In this document: positions 27,101-39,034 of the stretch, in pieces
How the letters are laid out: every line of letters begins with the position of its first letter
How positions within the stretch are numbered: position 1 is the first letter of the stretch
Source: Hevea brasiliensis
Taxonomy: Eukaryota; Streptophyta; Magnoliopsida; Malpighiales; Euphorbiaceae
Length of the DNA stretch: 64,000 nt
Assembly: GCF_030052815.1 (NCBI RefSeq)
Contig: NC_079498.1
Location: 96,419,378-96,483,377 of the forward strand
Direction: 5' to 3'
Notes under the pieces: model-generated
Database searches by the model: none
Told to the model about the DNA's origin: nothing
Seen by the model: only the letters and a program-made list of their open reading frames with translations
Program-made: the position numbers and the translations under genes

Positions 27101-28479
27101 TTGGAAAACCAAGATACATAAACAAGTTTGTTCTCTAATTGTACAACCCATCTTGTTAAACGACTAAAAACCAAGCAGAATCAACATTAACACATCTAAA
27201 CAAGCAGAATAAACATTAACACATCTAGACATCTTCACTACCCATGCTTCCATGACATTTATACTTGTGCTGCTCATAATACAAAGGAAAATGATTATAC
27301 TTTTCCTCACTTAGCTACACATTCCCACATTTATCATTTAATTTCATGTTTTCTTGTTTAAAAATTGTGCTACAGCTCCGTTTCTAATTTTCTGTCCAAT
27401 ATATAAATGTCACGTGCTAAATCTAAACATTGAATTGCTCTCCTAACATGAGGTTTATTTAAAAAAAAAAAAAATTCATGAGATAGCAATCACATAAAAG
27501 CATGCCCAAAAGACAAAAGTAGCAAGCAAATACATGGGAACAAGGCATAAAAAAGTAGTCATAATAACCTCTTTTCAATAAAAGTAAATAGAGTAAAAGT
27601 AAGCATTAAGTACCAGCCTTAGCGCAGCATTTCTTCCAACCTCATCCCCATTTCCAATTACATCATGGAGAGCATCTGGAAGAACCTTCCAAAATTCAGC
27701 AACAAACTCTGAACCTTTACGACGACTATTCTGCAAAATGTCATTTGCAAGATACAGAAAAGCCAATCTTTGCTCACGTGGAGAGCAATGAAATTGTTTT
27801 TCCCATGTTTCTACAACTTGCTTTGCTTTATTCATATGGAAAATGCACCAATGTGATAAAGCTTAGCGCGTTAAGGATTGCAAATTAGAAACAAAAGAAC
27901 CACAGTCTACTGAAGGTTAGGGGTTTAAATGATTACATAAGACAAAAGGCTAATACATATATACATGCTAAATGTACTGTGACCATATATCATTGAAGAA
28001 AAACCACTTAGCAAATTAACCAAACAAAATATTTAGACTTTGTTCCAAACATTGAGGAGAAAATGACAACCAATGGTACAACTCAAGGTGTAAAGTTATA
28101 GAGGATTCCAAAAGCCATTAAACATAACATAGCTTTTACCTTAGAGAACATTATAAGGATAATTTCTGAGAGTTGCTTGGTAAAGCTCAACTGCAATGCA
28201 TCATTTTTTTTTTTTTTTAAATTTGGAGATATCAATGCAACAAACTTGATAATAGAGTTTTCATATGTTATTACCAAAAGATTTTGAAAATGGATGCCTG
28301 ACCATTCATGAAAGTGAAAACATCCAACACAATTATCCTAGACAGAAATTAGAAGTATAAATAGGAAGAGACGCATTATTCACTATCCATATCAAAAGGA
28401 TACTCTCTATGCTTGCCTGTGAAGGGTTGAGCTTGGCAAGCTTTTCCACTAAAATCTGAGGATTAAATGAACTACCCAT
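21163..28479 (-). CDS. CID-domain protein, RTT103/RPRD1-like
   Basis: Seven coding exons on the minus strand: 28479-28404, 27861-27614, 25322-25203, 25104-24939, 22936-22797, 22700-22665 and 21945-21163. All junctions are GT-AG and in phase, giving 522 residues. Residues 1 to about 130 form a CTD-interacting (CID/RPR) domain of the ENTH/VHS superfamily: SIETLSHWCIFHMNKAKQVV, then REQRLAFLYLANDILQNSRR, then FWKVLPDAL, and IWEDRKVFGSRG at its end. A helical, charged middle (about 150-265) contains predicted coiled coil (EELQGQHVILRDSIEKLRVI). The C-terminal third is Pro/Gln/Ser-rich with a long polyproline stretch and a basic patch EKRAKL that may help nuclear import. Family proteins bind phosphorylated RNA polymerase II C-terminal repeats and link transcription to 3'-end processing and termination. 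Family firm; specific function inferred. Confidence 0.92.
23600..23885. repeat. ACC/CCA-rich strand-asymmetric stretch in intron 4
   Basis: About 285 bp inside intron 4 (22937-24938) of the CID gene. The plus strand is composed almost wholly of A, C and T, with frequent ACCA and CACC words; the transcribed sense strand is therefore G/T-rich with many GGT words. It looks like a degenerate trinucleotide minisatellite. Confidence 0.6.
24290..24835 (-). mobile_element. Decayed LINE (non-LTR) fragment in intron 4
   Basis: Reading the minus strand in broken frames gives pieces of the region just before and at the start of a plant LINE reverse transcriptase. These include NAMASCIKKVA, then further along DLNQVKCIKN and SEIRKRWRCYF, in the order expected for L1-type elements. 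Frameshifts and stops interrupt it and neither end of a full element is visible, so it is an old remnant. It has the same orientation as the host gene. Confidence 0.6.
26483..27009 (+). mobile_element. TRIM (miniature LTR retrotransposon)
   Basis: A 527 bp element within intron 2 (25323-27613) of the CID gene, opposite in orientation to it. It has two direct terminal repeats of about 159 bp (26483-26641 and 26851-27009) that share GAAATTGAAAGTGAATATAT and end AATTTCACA. Directly after the left repeat is a perfect initiator-Met primer binding site, TGGTATCAGAGC (26642-26653). A purine tract GAAGGGGGAG (26835-26844) lies just before the right repeat. It is flanked by a perfect 5-bp duplication AAAAT (26478-26482 and 27010-27014). 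The roughly 209 bp interior has no coding capacity, so movement would need proteins from another element. The repeats differ at many positions, so the insertion is not recent. Confidence 0.88.
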
Positions 28480-31223
28480 TGACTCTCCAGATAAGTGACG
28501 CACAAAGGAGATTTTTTAACACCAAAGACACCTTTAAAAAAAATAAAAAAAGAAAAGGCAAGGAAGAAAAATTAATCTTGATTCAAAAGTCTGCAGAATC
28601 ACTTAAAGGTCTATTACGTAATTTTCCGTTAAACATGCTGTGAAAACCTACTAAACCTCTACATCTATTACTCCATTATAGTTTTATTTTCAAAACAATT
28701 AGATCCTTATTGCTGATGCCACTAGATCAGAGCATCTCAATACACAGCGGTTAAAAAAATTCTTACAGGCATTTTAGTGAATAAAAAACTACAAGAGGTC
28801 TTGCTCTTTCTCCCTCGATCTCTCATTCTTTTTACTCTTTTAAGTTTCTTACTCATTCTTTCTTTTCTATGATCAAAAGATTTTGGGTTTTATTCAGAAT
28901 GAAATACCAATGCACCTTCACTATACAAAAACAGTCAAGAGGAAGAGGGAGAGAAATGGGTCATTTTGGTTCTCAATTGCCTAATCAACCAAATCAAACC
29001 GATCGGAGGTGGAAGCAACCACCAGGTTTAGCTTGCTCTGATGGTATTAAGTGACCTAGAGAGATATTTTGTGGATTACTTTTGTTGGTTAATTTACACC
29101 CATAAGAATTGTGTTACCTAGAAATCTGATTGCGGAGACCGTTTATTTGCTGTACTGTAGGTCTCATTGCAGAAAGATGAGAGAGTAGGAGAAGGTGAAG
29201 GAGTAATAGTAACAGGTAAAGGGAAGGCATTTAATTAAATCCTTATTTGTCCCCTTCTTTCATGAAAATTTATAGTAGAAACAAGAAAAAACTGAAAAGA
29301 GGGAAACCCAAAAATTAATATTACCATAAAATAAAAATCTAATTACGTGTTCTTCATCTGTGCTAGCAGGAATTCAATCTAAATAATTTTTATTTTTATT
29401 TTTCCTTCTCTTGGCCAGACAAGAGATGTTCATGTTCCATGTTGACAAAGAATGCTAATCTTGCTCTGGAGTTTGGATTTGCCATTGTTCTTGCTCTAAA
29501 ACAAGAATTGAGATTTTCTTTTGGGTCATCCTACCCTGGGCAGCATGTTGAAGTGAGATGGTAGAAAATAAGTGAAAAAGTAAACAAATCAAGAGTCAAA
29601 TAGAACTGTCAGATTTTCTTTCCACATCGGCATGAGCATAATTACACGCTATACATATGAACCGTAAGGGTCTATATATTACAAAAATAAAACAACAGGC
29701 AGGTAATAGGTTCAATTGAAATTTGAAAGTACAAGGTGTCAATGGGTTTTTCCCAAAATGTTCTCAGGCAGATTTATATATAAGGATATAACTTAATATG
29801 CAATACATATAGATAGTCTTGCATTAAAATAACATACCATCACCTAAAACCAGAACTAAGAAAGTTTGTTTCAAGCAAAACATACCATGTTACTGTTTAA
29901 AATGCAACAAACAAATGCTTCAAAAAGGATATTCATATTTAGCACACTTGATATCATTTAACTCAATCCAAAGAGAGGAAATCTCACAACTAAAACAACA
30001 GAAAATGCATTAATAAATGCCCTTCCAGACTTAGACTTCATCATTTAAGAGGAAAATTCACATGTTATCGTTTTCACTGACAACTAGAGTCCAGATATCC
30101 AATTCAAAATACAATAAATAATCTCAACAGAAATAGCAAGTGCAAGTTACAAGCCTGAACCCATTTAGCCACAAATTTCATAATGCTCATAAATTTTAGA
30201 AAATAATGCTTTTCTGGGCATAAATTAATTGCTTTATGATGGCTCGGTTCCTATTTCAGGAAATGAGAGAAATATCATCTCTATTTTACCCTAGAAAAGA
30301 AGACACATTTAGATATCAACAACACAAGATTCCAAAATTTTACAAAGAATCAGTTTAGCTTATCAAAAGGATAATGCATTTGAAGTTGAATTTTTTGTTC
30401 CCTAAGCTCAAGTGAGTGGACAACTCATAGCGATTACAGAAAGACAAGTAATAAAAACTGTGCACACAGTGAAAAGAAGAATATTGAAGTATCAATACAC
30501 AAACAGCATCAGGGATTAGAGATACCAATATTAGGGCACATGATATTGAAGTATCAATACACTGGAAACTCAGCTCATCAAATTTATAATAGGGTACATG
30601 ATACAGAAAGTAACAAAATCCAGTTGTTGCATTTAACAGAGTGATAAAGGAAAAGATCCAGGCTTCCACAAATAAGATAGCAAAACAACATATGCATTGC
30701 AGTGATTTCTGCTTCAATGTGATTAACTCGAGAGTACATTTAATTTAATTTTACAAAGCTGCACATTTGACAACAGTGTGGATTATCTTAATGGTTATCT
30801 ACAAAATTAAAATTACTTCAAATGATTAAAAAAAACAGTGAAATATTATATCTTGTTCAATGCCCTAGGACTTTCTCTCTCTCTTTATGTTTTTCTTTTT
30901 CTTTCTTAAGTTGGTATGTTTACTCAGTTGAAGTTACAGCAAATGCTACTCCCAAGAAAAAAAAATCTCAAAACAAACAAAGCACAGCAGAATTACACAG
31001 AAGACAAAAGTATACAAAATTAAACCACCCCCCAAAAAAAAAAAAACAACATTAAAGCTAAATATATAATTAAATTAAATAGCACGCAAGAGCAATAATC
31101 ATAAGCAATTAAGACATTATTTTTTTTAAACAACAGAGCCAATAAGCAGAAAAAACACAAATTCAATGACAAAACACAGAAACAAGAAAGGACTAACTGA
31201 TAGAACTATACTGAGAGAGAAAC

Positions 31224-31425
31224 CTGCTAAAAAAAATGAGGGTGAGGGTTCTCGGAGAATAATCAACAGCGGGTAAAGATAGCCCTTCTCCTGCTCGAAA
31301 ATTTCATCGATTGAGAACTTGGGAAGGGATTAGGGGACTTTCATTAGCAGAAGAGCACTGGAAATTGCCACGACCGTGAGGATTGTACTTGATGGAATCG
31401 GAACTCGAGCTCTGAAAGCCCAAAG
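31224..31425 (-). other. Probable 5'UTR exon of the CID gene
   Basis: Downstream of a TATA box, this untranslated stretch ends at a consensus donor (GCAG followed by GTTTCT, donor 31223-31222). It would be joined across a long leader intron to a point just upstream of the ATG at 28479. The acceptor is not certain; an extra leader exon near 29118-29180, ending TTTCTAG before GTAACA, is possible. Confidence 0.45.
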
Positions 31426-31447
31426 GTACTGCTTACAGAGAGAGATG

Positions 31448-31455
31448 TTTTTATA
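31448..31455 (-). promoter_or_regulatory. TATA box of the CID gene
   Basis: TATAAAAA on the minus strand, in GCTATAAAAAC, followed by a CT-rich start region. It is the best core promoter in the interval and lies about 3 kb upstream of the ATG, consistent with a leader intron. Confidence 0.5.
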
Positions 31456-32479
31456 GCTTAGAGCTTGGGCATTCAGCTTTCGTAGTTCGCACTTCGCACT
31501 CCGTAGTTTAAGCCAAATCACAGGTCGGGGGGCTTGGGTTGGGCCGGGGTGGGGCGGGGTCGGGTTGTGACTTGTGTCGATCGTGTGAGCTTCCGATTTC
31601 CAATACTACCCTTGTGTATCAGCAGGCGCCATTGCCAAAATCCAGCAGCGGCGCCGTTTCCGCCTTGTTTTTTTCTCATTTTCTGCTTTTTTTTTTTCTT
31701 TTTAAGGCAAAAGTCCATTTAATTCCTAAAAAAAAAAAAAAATTAATCGCCATTTAAACCATAACCAAACTATATAAGTCATTCAAACTTTGTAGAATAT
31801 CTCAATATAAACCAAGTTTTTTTAAGATAAAAAAAATTATATGGATGATATTTTAATTTTTAGATATATAATATCAGACTACTTAAATTTTAATTTATAT
31901 TTATAACACAAATCTTTTATTAATATAAAAATTTTTATGACCTTTAATAATTAATTTCTAATCATTTATGCTAACATATCATTTATTGAATTAAAAAATT
32001 TACTATACAATGCAAATTTTTAAAATGGTTGGATGGATTATTATTAAACTTGAATTTTAATCTTTTTTTTAAATTTTAAGAAAAAAAAAGAGTGAGAGAT
32101 AAATTTATATTTCAAATTATATCACAGTTAAAATTATGTAGTTAAGTTTTGATTTATTTAATTATTTGGTAAGCATAAAATAATTTAAAATAATTTTTAT
32201 TTATTTACTGTCTTATATTCTAAATTTGTTTTTTTGTGTAAAAATTAAATTTAAATTATAAATGATTATATTTTATAAATAAAATTTTTATTTTGATATA
32301 TCATAATTTTAAATAATAATATTGTATTTAATACCCTATTATTTCTTATTGAGAGAGCGTATATCACTCCTATTGTAATCAATCTTACCATTGACTATGA
32401 ATTTAGCACTCCCATAAAAATGGGTTTAAAGAGAAATATTTTTATATGAGTAAGGAAATATATAATCTCTAAAACTTGT

Positions 32480-32850
32480 TAATTTTATGGAAAATAACTT
32501 AAAAATATTTTTTAAAAAAATATTTTTTATGAAAAAAAATATTTTTCATGAAAAAAAATATTTTTCATGAAAATATTTTTCGTATTTAATTAAAATATTA
32601 AATTAATGATATATATTTATTTTATACATGTATAAATATATTTATATTTTAATAAAATTATCAAAATTTAGAAAATAAAAAATAATATTTTTTTAAAATA
32701 ATATTTTTTTTCTTAAAAATGATTTAGTTTTTCATTTGATCAGAAAAATATTTTTTATTAACTAATTTTTCTTAGTGTTCCAAATACTAAAAAATATAAA
32801 AATTATTTTAAAATAAATATTTTATTTGAAACAAACAGAATCTAAGTTAG
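32480..32850 (+). repeat. Degenerate dispersed MITE-like repeat, copy 2
   Basis: The right part (32740-32850) shares an ordered set of short blocks with the reverse complement of 7846-7990 and ends near GAAACAAACAGAATCT, a typical edge of common plant non-autonomous repeats. The interior has a 19-bp tandem repeat. Borders are approximate. Confidence 0.45.
32529..32582. repeat. 19-bp tandem repeat
   Basis: Two perfect copies of ATGAAAAAAAATATTTTTC (32529-32547 and 32548-32566) are followed by a shortened third copy. Each unit can fold on itself (AAAATATTTT). Confidence 0.85.
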
Positions 32851-33241
32851 TAATTAAAGTAGGTTGATGAGCTAATTAAATATGTGCAAATAATTTATTG
32901 AAATTGTAAAAAAACTGACAAAGGTATAGATCACCAAGATTACAATCAGAATCGTGCATGTTGTCCATAATACAAAATATAAGAACAAACAAATTACAGA
33001 AGATGAATAGTCTTATAGAGCTGGATCACCTCCCTCAAAATCCCAATAAGAACTTGCTTTAGCCACTTCAATCAGTATAGGAAAAGAATTAGAACAAAAG
33101 TGATTAACCCATTTTAATTACCATGCGTAATCAGCACCAAATTAAAAATGACTAAAACCAGCTTTAATTTGCATTATCAATGTGGTTTCAACTGATCATT
33201 CTTCAATGCTTTTATAATCTCTGTTCATCCATGCATGGTTA

Positions 33242-35404
33242 TTATGGTCTCTTCTTTCCATCAAAAAGCTCATCAATACAAGTCTCTATATCTTCAGGCT
33301 GGTATTTTATGTACTTCTCATATTGCCTTCCAGGGTCCAAATTCTGCGAAAACCTTCCCAAGAATGATCGATACGCCGGTATCACCACTGCGGATATAGA
33401 AATCCTAAGTTCAGACTGAAGCTGCTCATCGCTCACAACCCACGAGCTCTGGGTCCTGTGGATTTCATCAAACATCAAGTTGAAGTTTTTAAACTTCTCT
33501 TTCAGCACTGGTTTCACTACTTTTCCATTCACTAGTAGACCCTCGTGACCTAAACAACCCAACAGCTTACCCCATGTCTCTCTCTGATAACTCTTGTGGA
33601 AATTTCTAAGATCTGAAGATTTCTTGCGGCACCAAGCGTCTCCCACTGCTTGATGGATCTCCACTGCGCCTTTTATCTTCTGCAAGATGTAGCGTCCATT
33701 ATTCATCATGAAAATGCTGCTTAATGCGATTTCCCTGTAAAGCTTTGACTTGGCCTCCAAATTTGAGTCTAGTAAATCCATAACTCTCACCAATTGAGCT
33801 GAGAATGGTGAATTGTTTTCTCCGGCGTTAATGTTGCTCTTGAAGTCTTGAGTCTTGCCTTCGAAATGTGGCCTACTTGTTGAGTCAGCTCGTTCGATTT
33901 TCGAATGCTCCTTGAATACTTGCTCAAGGGTTGTCATGTACTCACAAGCATACTTCAAATAGTTCATTGTGTAGCGAGCCAGCGGGTGAACTGCACCACC
34001 AGGAACTGTGGTTCTTCCTGTATCAGACTTGATGGAGTTTTCCAAATCACAAAATATACTAATTGCGGCCTCTCCAATCCGACACTTAGCTGTTAACATT
34101 TCTGGTTTATGCTCATTTTCAGATTCCTGAGGAAATAAATCATCCATTGCTGTAATACTGTCACGCAAAGTTTCGTACATGTCTAGAAACTTAAATAGTT
34201 TCTCTGCAGAGCGCTTTGTCATCGAAATACCTTCAGTGAAATTGAGGAGCTGGATCATCACTCCTCGCACAAGATTGCTGAAAAGGGAGGAAGAGATTGA
34301 TGGGAAATCAGAGAAAACAGCCTCGGCAAACTTGCGTTCTTTAGCGAAATAGATTGTTGCACAATCTTTGAAGGTCTTGATCCATGCAGGGATCTCGCTC
34401 TCCAATGCTTCCCATTGCATTTTTTGCACCTCATCAATGCTTATCTTCTCAAATCCCATCATGTCCAAGCACTCATCAAATGCATGCCTCCTTGTGATCA
34501 CGTAAACCTGACAGCATTCAGATTCATATCCTCCTGAGATCATCTCCTTGGCGATCCTATTCAAATTTGCAACAACATCCTCAGAATATCCTGTGAAATT
34601 GTCTTCCTCGGTGACTTGATCGTCAGGTTCGGGTAACACGCAGCGATCGTTTTCTTCCTGCTGCTTCGCAACGTTATTTTCTACCTCATTGTTACTTTTA
34701 TAATCTTCAAGAAGCAACCTGAATTGATCCTCCAAGAAGGACATCGCTCTTTGGTAGATCCCTCCAATATAATTGACCAAAGTGCAATTATTTGGATCCG
34801 CTTTGAACTCAGCAAGGGAGTTTGTTAGCTTAGAAACCCGATTTACAGCGTCAAGAAATGACAAATCATCCTCCGGAACTTGGCCCCACTTCCCTTTCCC
34901 TTCAACGGATTCATATTCTACAACAAGCTCTCCAACAAGATCCAAAAACTTCTCAACAAATACAGGAATATCCATGGAGACCACCTTCTCATCATTTTCT
35001 CCTTCTTTTTCATCATCTTTCTTGTCATCATCATCACCTTTCGTGCCTTCTTTTACAACAATTTCCTTTTTGCCTTTCTGGGATGACAAAATCAAAAGAA
35101 ACTGGTCGATATCTTCAGAGACTGATTTGAGAGTACAATGGATTTCATCAGGAGGAGCCTCTTCTATCTTTTCCATGTTGTCATCAACCTCTTGACCCTG
35201 ATCAACATCAGTTGCTTTCTCCAAATCTTCAGTTTTGACCTCAGGCTTTGGAGAGTCAGACACAGAATTGGAAGTTCCGGTGTCAGCAGGGTCAGGCTTA
35301 GGATCAGGTTCATGGGTTGGATTATGATTGGGATCGATATCTGTTTCGAGGATTTTAGAAGGTTGTTCCTCTAGAGGGTTGTTTTCAGAGGTGTTAGTTT
35401 CCAT
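33242..35404 (-). CDS. EXO70: Exocyst subunit EXO70 family protein
   Basis: A single-exon gene of 720 residues, slightly longer than typical plant EXO70 because of a long acidic, disordered N-terminus (about residues 1-140, rich in Glu/Asp/Lys/Pro). The rest is helical. The canonical EXO70 C-terminal domain covers roughly residues 335-715, with ESEIPAWIKTFKDCATIYFAKERK, FPSISSSLFSNLVRG and a terminal YIKYQPEDIETCIDELF segment. EXO70 binds phosphoinositides and other exocyst subunits and directs tethering of secretory vesicles at the plasma membrane. Plants have many paralogues; most outside the EXO70A group are intronless, as here. The acidic N-terminus suggests the EXO70C group (linked to pollen and root-hair growth), but I hold this loosely. 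The frame is intact. A copia element starts only 588 bp upstream of the ATG. Confidence 0.94.
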   Translation of the reverse strand: METNTSENNPLEEQPSKILETDIDPNHNPTHEPDPKPDPADTGTSNSVSDSPKPEVKTEDLEKATDVDQGQEVDDNMEKIEEAPPDEIHCTLKSVSEDIDQFLLILSSQKGKKEIVVKEGTKGDDDDKKDDEKEGENDEKVVSMDIPVFVEKFLDLVGELVVEYESVEGKGKWGQVPEDDLSFLDAVNRVSKLTNSLAEFKADPNNCTLVNYIGGIYQRAMSFLEDQFRLLLEDYKSNNEVENNVAKQQEENDRCVLPEPDDQVTEEDNFTGYSEDVVANLNRIAKEMISGGYESECCQVYVITRRHAFDECLDMMGFEKISIDEVQKMQWEALESEIPAWIKTFKDCATIYFAKERKFAEAVFSDFPSISSSLFSNLVRGVMIQLLNFTEGISMTKRSAEKLFKFLDMYETLRDSITAMDDLFPQESENEHKPEMLTAKCRIGEAAISIFCDLENSIKSDTGRTTVPGGAVHPLARYTMNYLKYACEYMTTLEQVFKEHSKIERADSTSRPHFEGKTQDFKSNINAGENNSPFSAQLVRVMDLLDSNLEAKSKLYREIALSSIFMMNNGRYILQKIKGAVEIHQAVGDAWCRKKSSDLRNFHKSYQRETWGKLLGCLGHEGLLVNGKVVKPVLKEKFKNFNLMFDEIHRTQSSWVVSDEQLQSELRISISAVVIPAYRSFLGRFSQNLDPGRQYEKYIKYQPEDIETCIDELFDGKKRP

Positions 35405-35820
35405 TGTTATGGTGGTGAGTAAGTGTAAAAGGAAAGAAAAAGAAAAGATTGTTTCAGGAAAGAAGTGAAGTTGGGGGATGAAGAAAGAGAGATGGGGGTG
35501 AGAGAAATGCAGAATTATTTGCGTTCTTTGTTTTCACTTTGTTTTTATTTTTCTTAATTTTTTGTTTTTCATTTTAGGGGCTTGAAATGGTCATAGTAGA
35601 AGCGGCAAAAAGGTAAGGTGAATGGAAATGTACGGTCATAAATTGTCTAAGAAGGAAGGAAGAAAGAATTTTGTTGTTTGCGTTAATCTGGATGGAGAGA
35701 TGATCGCTTTCGCTTTTGTGCTTGCCGCGATACTGTTTTTGTTTCTCCTCGTTTCTCGCCAATGATCTCAATCACAACGCTGCCCAGGAAAATTCTTCCC
35801 CATACTAAATGATTTTATTT
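35405..35820 (-). promoter_or_regulatory. EXO70 upstream region
   Basis: About 590 bp separate the EXO70 ATG from the copia LTR at 35992. The proximal 150 bp are GA- and A-rich on the sense strand, as in many plant leaders. No clear TATA box was found. Confidence 0.35.
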
Positions 35821-35991
35821 TTTTTTCTAAAGTCAGAGAAATATTATTAGATGAAATATTTAATACATCAATAAAATCCAGACAGAATGAAGCTAAATAC
35901 AACGTAAACCAACTAAAACCCAAGCTCAAAACTAAAGTCAAACTCATGGCTCACGATTTAAGGATTCCACAGCCCAAGCCTATAAGCAAAA
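35821..35991 (-). mobile_element. Possible 3' end of a LINE
   Basis: Read on the minus strand, the segment resembles a LINE 3'UTR. It ends TGACTTTAG followed by an A-rich tail (35817-35830), after a stretch with TTTTATTGATGTATTAAAT. No coding part and no duplication were identified. It ends exactly where the copia LTR begins, so the copia element may have landed in it. Confidence 0.25.
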
Positions 35992-37427
35992 TGTTGACCC
36001 GTGTAGCTCAAAATGAGCATTGATTTTGATGATAATAAAACTCAACTAGAATTTATCAAACTCAATTTCAAGTGATGTGTAGATTATTTCTCTTATTCAT
36101 GAAGAATCTTTGAAGTTGCATCTAAGGAGGAATGGCACTCAAAGGCATCTCAAGATGAATCTAAGTTGAGAAAGAACAAGATTATGAAAGCTAAAACTCA
36201 AGTTGAAGGTACGAAAGTCATAAAGTTAGTAATTGAGTCTTAGGATTTGTGTAGAAATAATAGATGAAAGTTTTAATCAATTGGAGTTCAAAATTAATTT
36301 TTCTTTCAATTATTTTATAAAATTTTCTCTCATTATGACCTTGAATATTGCTATTGGAATATATATTTATCTTAAGGTCTAAATTAGATTTTTAAAGATT
36401 ATAATTTGAAACAGACATCTGGTAAATTAGTTTGCTAACTTGTTTGCTAAAAAATTAGTTTGTTAATGTTTTTGCTAAAATTATAGTTTACTAATTAGTT
36501 TACTACTGTTGCCAAAAATTTCATTAGTTTACTAAATGATCAGAGTTACTCTACTTCGTACAAAAAGATAAAATAACGGCTATTTTGTCTAGAACAGAGT
36601 GTATAATGTTCCAAAAAGGTTTCAAACAATCTAAAATGATTTGAGATTATAAATACACATTCTTTACTTCATTTTACACTTGATGAAAGCTTACAATTGC
36701 ACTCCAATCTTGATTTTTCATTTATTGCTTTCATTCAAGAGCTTTAAAGTGTTTGAGCTACCATTGGCAAATCAACTCATCTCTTCTTTATAGTTTGATT
36801 TGTATTGAGTGAGAGTGAGTGTTAAAACATTAAATTGCATTTATTGTACAAGCACCTATTGAAGCTTGTGAGTGTGAGTGCTTGAGATAGCACTTGTTAA
36901 GGGTTCAAGCTACCTTGGTAAAAGTTTGGTGTTGAAAAAGTTGTAAAGGGCTTTTGGTCTTTTGCCTTTAAAAGAGCAAATAGTAGAGTGAAGACTCAAA
37001 GAGGATTCTTTGAGAGAGTGGATGTAGGCTAGTTAAGCAGAACCACTATAAAAATCATTGTGTTTGATTTCTCTAACCTGAATCTCTTTACTTTTGTGTA
37101 ATTTAATTTCTATGCATGAAATTGAACGTTGATTGAATAGATTGAGTTGATATATTTGATGATATATTGAGTAGGTTGAGAAATTAGTTGAATATTTTGT
37201 GATGAATGTTATGTCAAAAATTGATATAAATATTGATTGAGGCTTGAATTGCAATTTAGGGACACATTCTTGAAACATATATCACTTTCACTATATATAG
37301 GAGAATCTAGTTGAACAAAGCCACAATTTTTTATTAGGCTACAAGTAATTATACTTGAATTATAAGTAAGGGCCAAAAAATTGTTTAAGTCCAATTCATC
37401 TCTCTCTTGGACTATTTTGGGACAACA
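35992..37427 (+). repeat. 5' LTR of the copia element
   Basis: It begins TGTTGACCC and ends GACAACA, a 1,436 bp LTR immediately before the primer binding site. The left boundary rests on the canonical TG start and on the sequence change there; it cannot be checked against a second LTR in this window. Confidence 0.7.
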
Positions 37428-37430
37428 AAT

Positions 37431-37442
37431 TGGTATCAAAGC
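37431..37442 (+). other. Primer binding site of the copia element
   Basis: TGGTATCAAAGC matches the initiator-Met tRNA 3' end with one change from TGGTATCAGAGC. It lies three bases after the LTR. Confidence 0.8.
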
Positions 37443-37486
37443 TTGTCTCTCTTGCTTAAGGTGTCACAACCTTGGAGTGATCCCCA

Positions 37487-38732
37487 ATGACTGGTTCATC
37501 TAGCAACGCTGCCGGTATACCTGCACCACTACCTGAAGGCTACTCAATTACTAGACCACCACTCTTTAATGTCACTAATTACTCATTTTGGAAAGTTAGA
37601 ATGAGAGATTTCATACAATCTGTAGATATTGATGCATGGAGAATTATTAAAAATGGTCCATATGTTCCTCACAAAAATGGTCAAGGAAACACTAAAGTTT
37701 CTAAAAATGAAGATGAATATGATGACAATGATTGGAAGAAAATTTCTGTAAATGCTAAAGCTATTAATATTTTGCATTGCTCACGTGACCTTAATGAATA
37801 CAATCGTGTTTCAGGATGTCAAACTGCTAAGGAAATTTGGGATAAGCTTGAAGTCACTTATGAAAGAACGGACGTCGTTAAGGAATCCAAAGCAAGCCTC
37901 CTTATCCGAGATTATGAGCTATTTGAGATAAAACCAGGTGAATCAATTGCAAATATGAGTATAAGGTTTATGGATCTTGTCAATCTCCTTAAAGCACTTG
38001 GTAAAAGATTTGAGGAAGCCGGACTTATGAAGAAAATCCTCAGATCACTTCCAAAGTCTTGGGAAGCAAAGACTACAGTTATCCAAGATACCAAGGATTT
38101 TAGAACATTCACCTATGATGAGCTTATCGGATCTCTTATTGCACATGAGATGATATATAAGAAAGATGAAGTGAAAATGAGCAAAAGAAAAAAAAAACAT
38201 TGCTTCAAATAAGGATGAAAAGAAGAAGAAAGGAGTTGTACTTAAAGTTGACTCAAGTGACAACTCAAGTGCTTCAAGTGATGATGATGATGAAATGGCT
38301 ATATTTGCAAGGAAATTCAAAAGAGCTTTCAAGAAGGGAGGAAGTAAATACAAGAAATTCTTGAAAAAGTATACTCCTAAGGATAAACGTTTCAAGGAAT
38401 CAAAAGAAGAAATTGTATGTTATGAATGTCATAAACCGGGACATATCAAGTTCAAATGTCCATTGCTCAAAAAGAAGAAAGGACAAGAAGACAAGAGCAA
38501 GAAAGCTATGAAAGTTGTATGGAGCAACAATGAAGAATCTTCAAATGATGAATCAAGTGACAAAGAGACTGCTCATCTTTGTATGATGGCATTTGAAGAG
38601 AAAGTCGAAAGTTCACAAAAGGAAGAAGAAAGTGATAATGAGGTAAATTCTCTTGAACCCCCTAATGTAGAGGAACTTGAACTTGCATTTGCTAAAGTGT
38701 ATGATGAGTATAGAAACTATAAGAGAAAATAG
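37487..38732 (+). pseudogene. Copia gag (UBN2 domain plus zinc knuckle), broken
   Basis: The first frame (37487-38212) encodes a UBN2-type capsid protein: PPLFNVTNYSFWKVRMRDF, AKEIWDKLEVTYERT and LLIRDYELFEIKPGESI. A frameshift at an A-rich run (38188-38200) breaks it. The following frame (38295-38732) continues with the basic linker and a CCHC zinc knuckle CYECHKPGHIKFKC (spacing C-2-C-4-H-4-C). It then enters an acidic stretch and meets a stop at 38730. Confidence 0.85.
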
Positions 38733-39034
38733 ACTAAAATGAATTTAGAAATTGAATAATTGAGATCACAAAATATTACTATGTCCAATGTGTATAAAAA
38801 AAATGAATTTTAGAAAAGACAAATTGCTTTGTTTAAAGAGCTAGATTTGGAGTTGAAAAACTCAAAAGAAACTTGTGAAAAGCTCATTGAGAAAAATAAG
38901 GTTCTTGAAGCTAAAATAGAATCTTTGACAAATGATTTGGCAAAATTTACAAATGGAAAAGGAAATTTCTAGATGTACTTCTTGGAAACCAAAGAATTTT
39001 AAATGAAAAACATGGAATTGGTTTTGACGGTTTC

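Larger units (their letters stand above)
31530..33240. other. Intergenic region between CID and EXO70 genes
   Basis: It separates the CID promoter from the EXO70 3' end. It is AT-rich, with a dispersed repeat and a short tandem repeat described separately. No gene was recognised. The part nearest 33241 will include the EXO70 3'UTR. Confidence 0.5.

Noticed and set aside
28382..28404. GC-AG type donor (CAG before GCAAGC) for CID exon 1
   Set aside because: A normal GT donor 13 bases downstream (ATAGAGA before GTATCC) gives the conserved SIETLSHWCIF junction in phase.
34773..35195. Serine-rich plus-strand frame opposite EXO70
   Set aside because: It is the antisense image of the acidic EXO70 N-terminus; the sense frame is intact over 720 codons.
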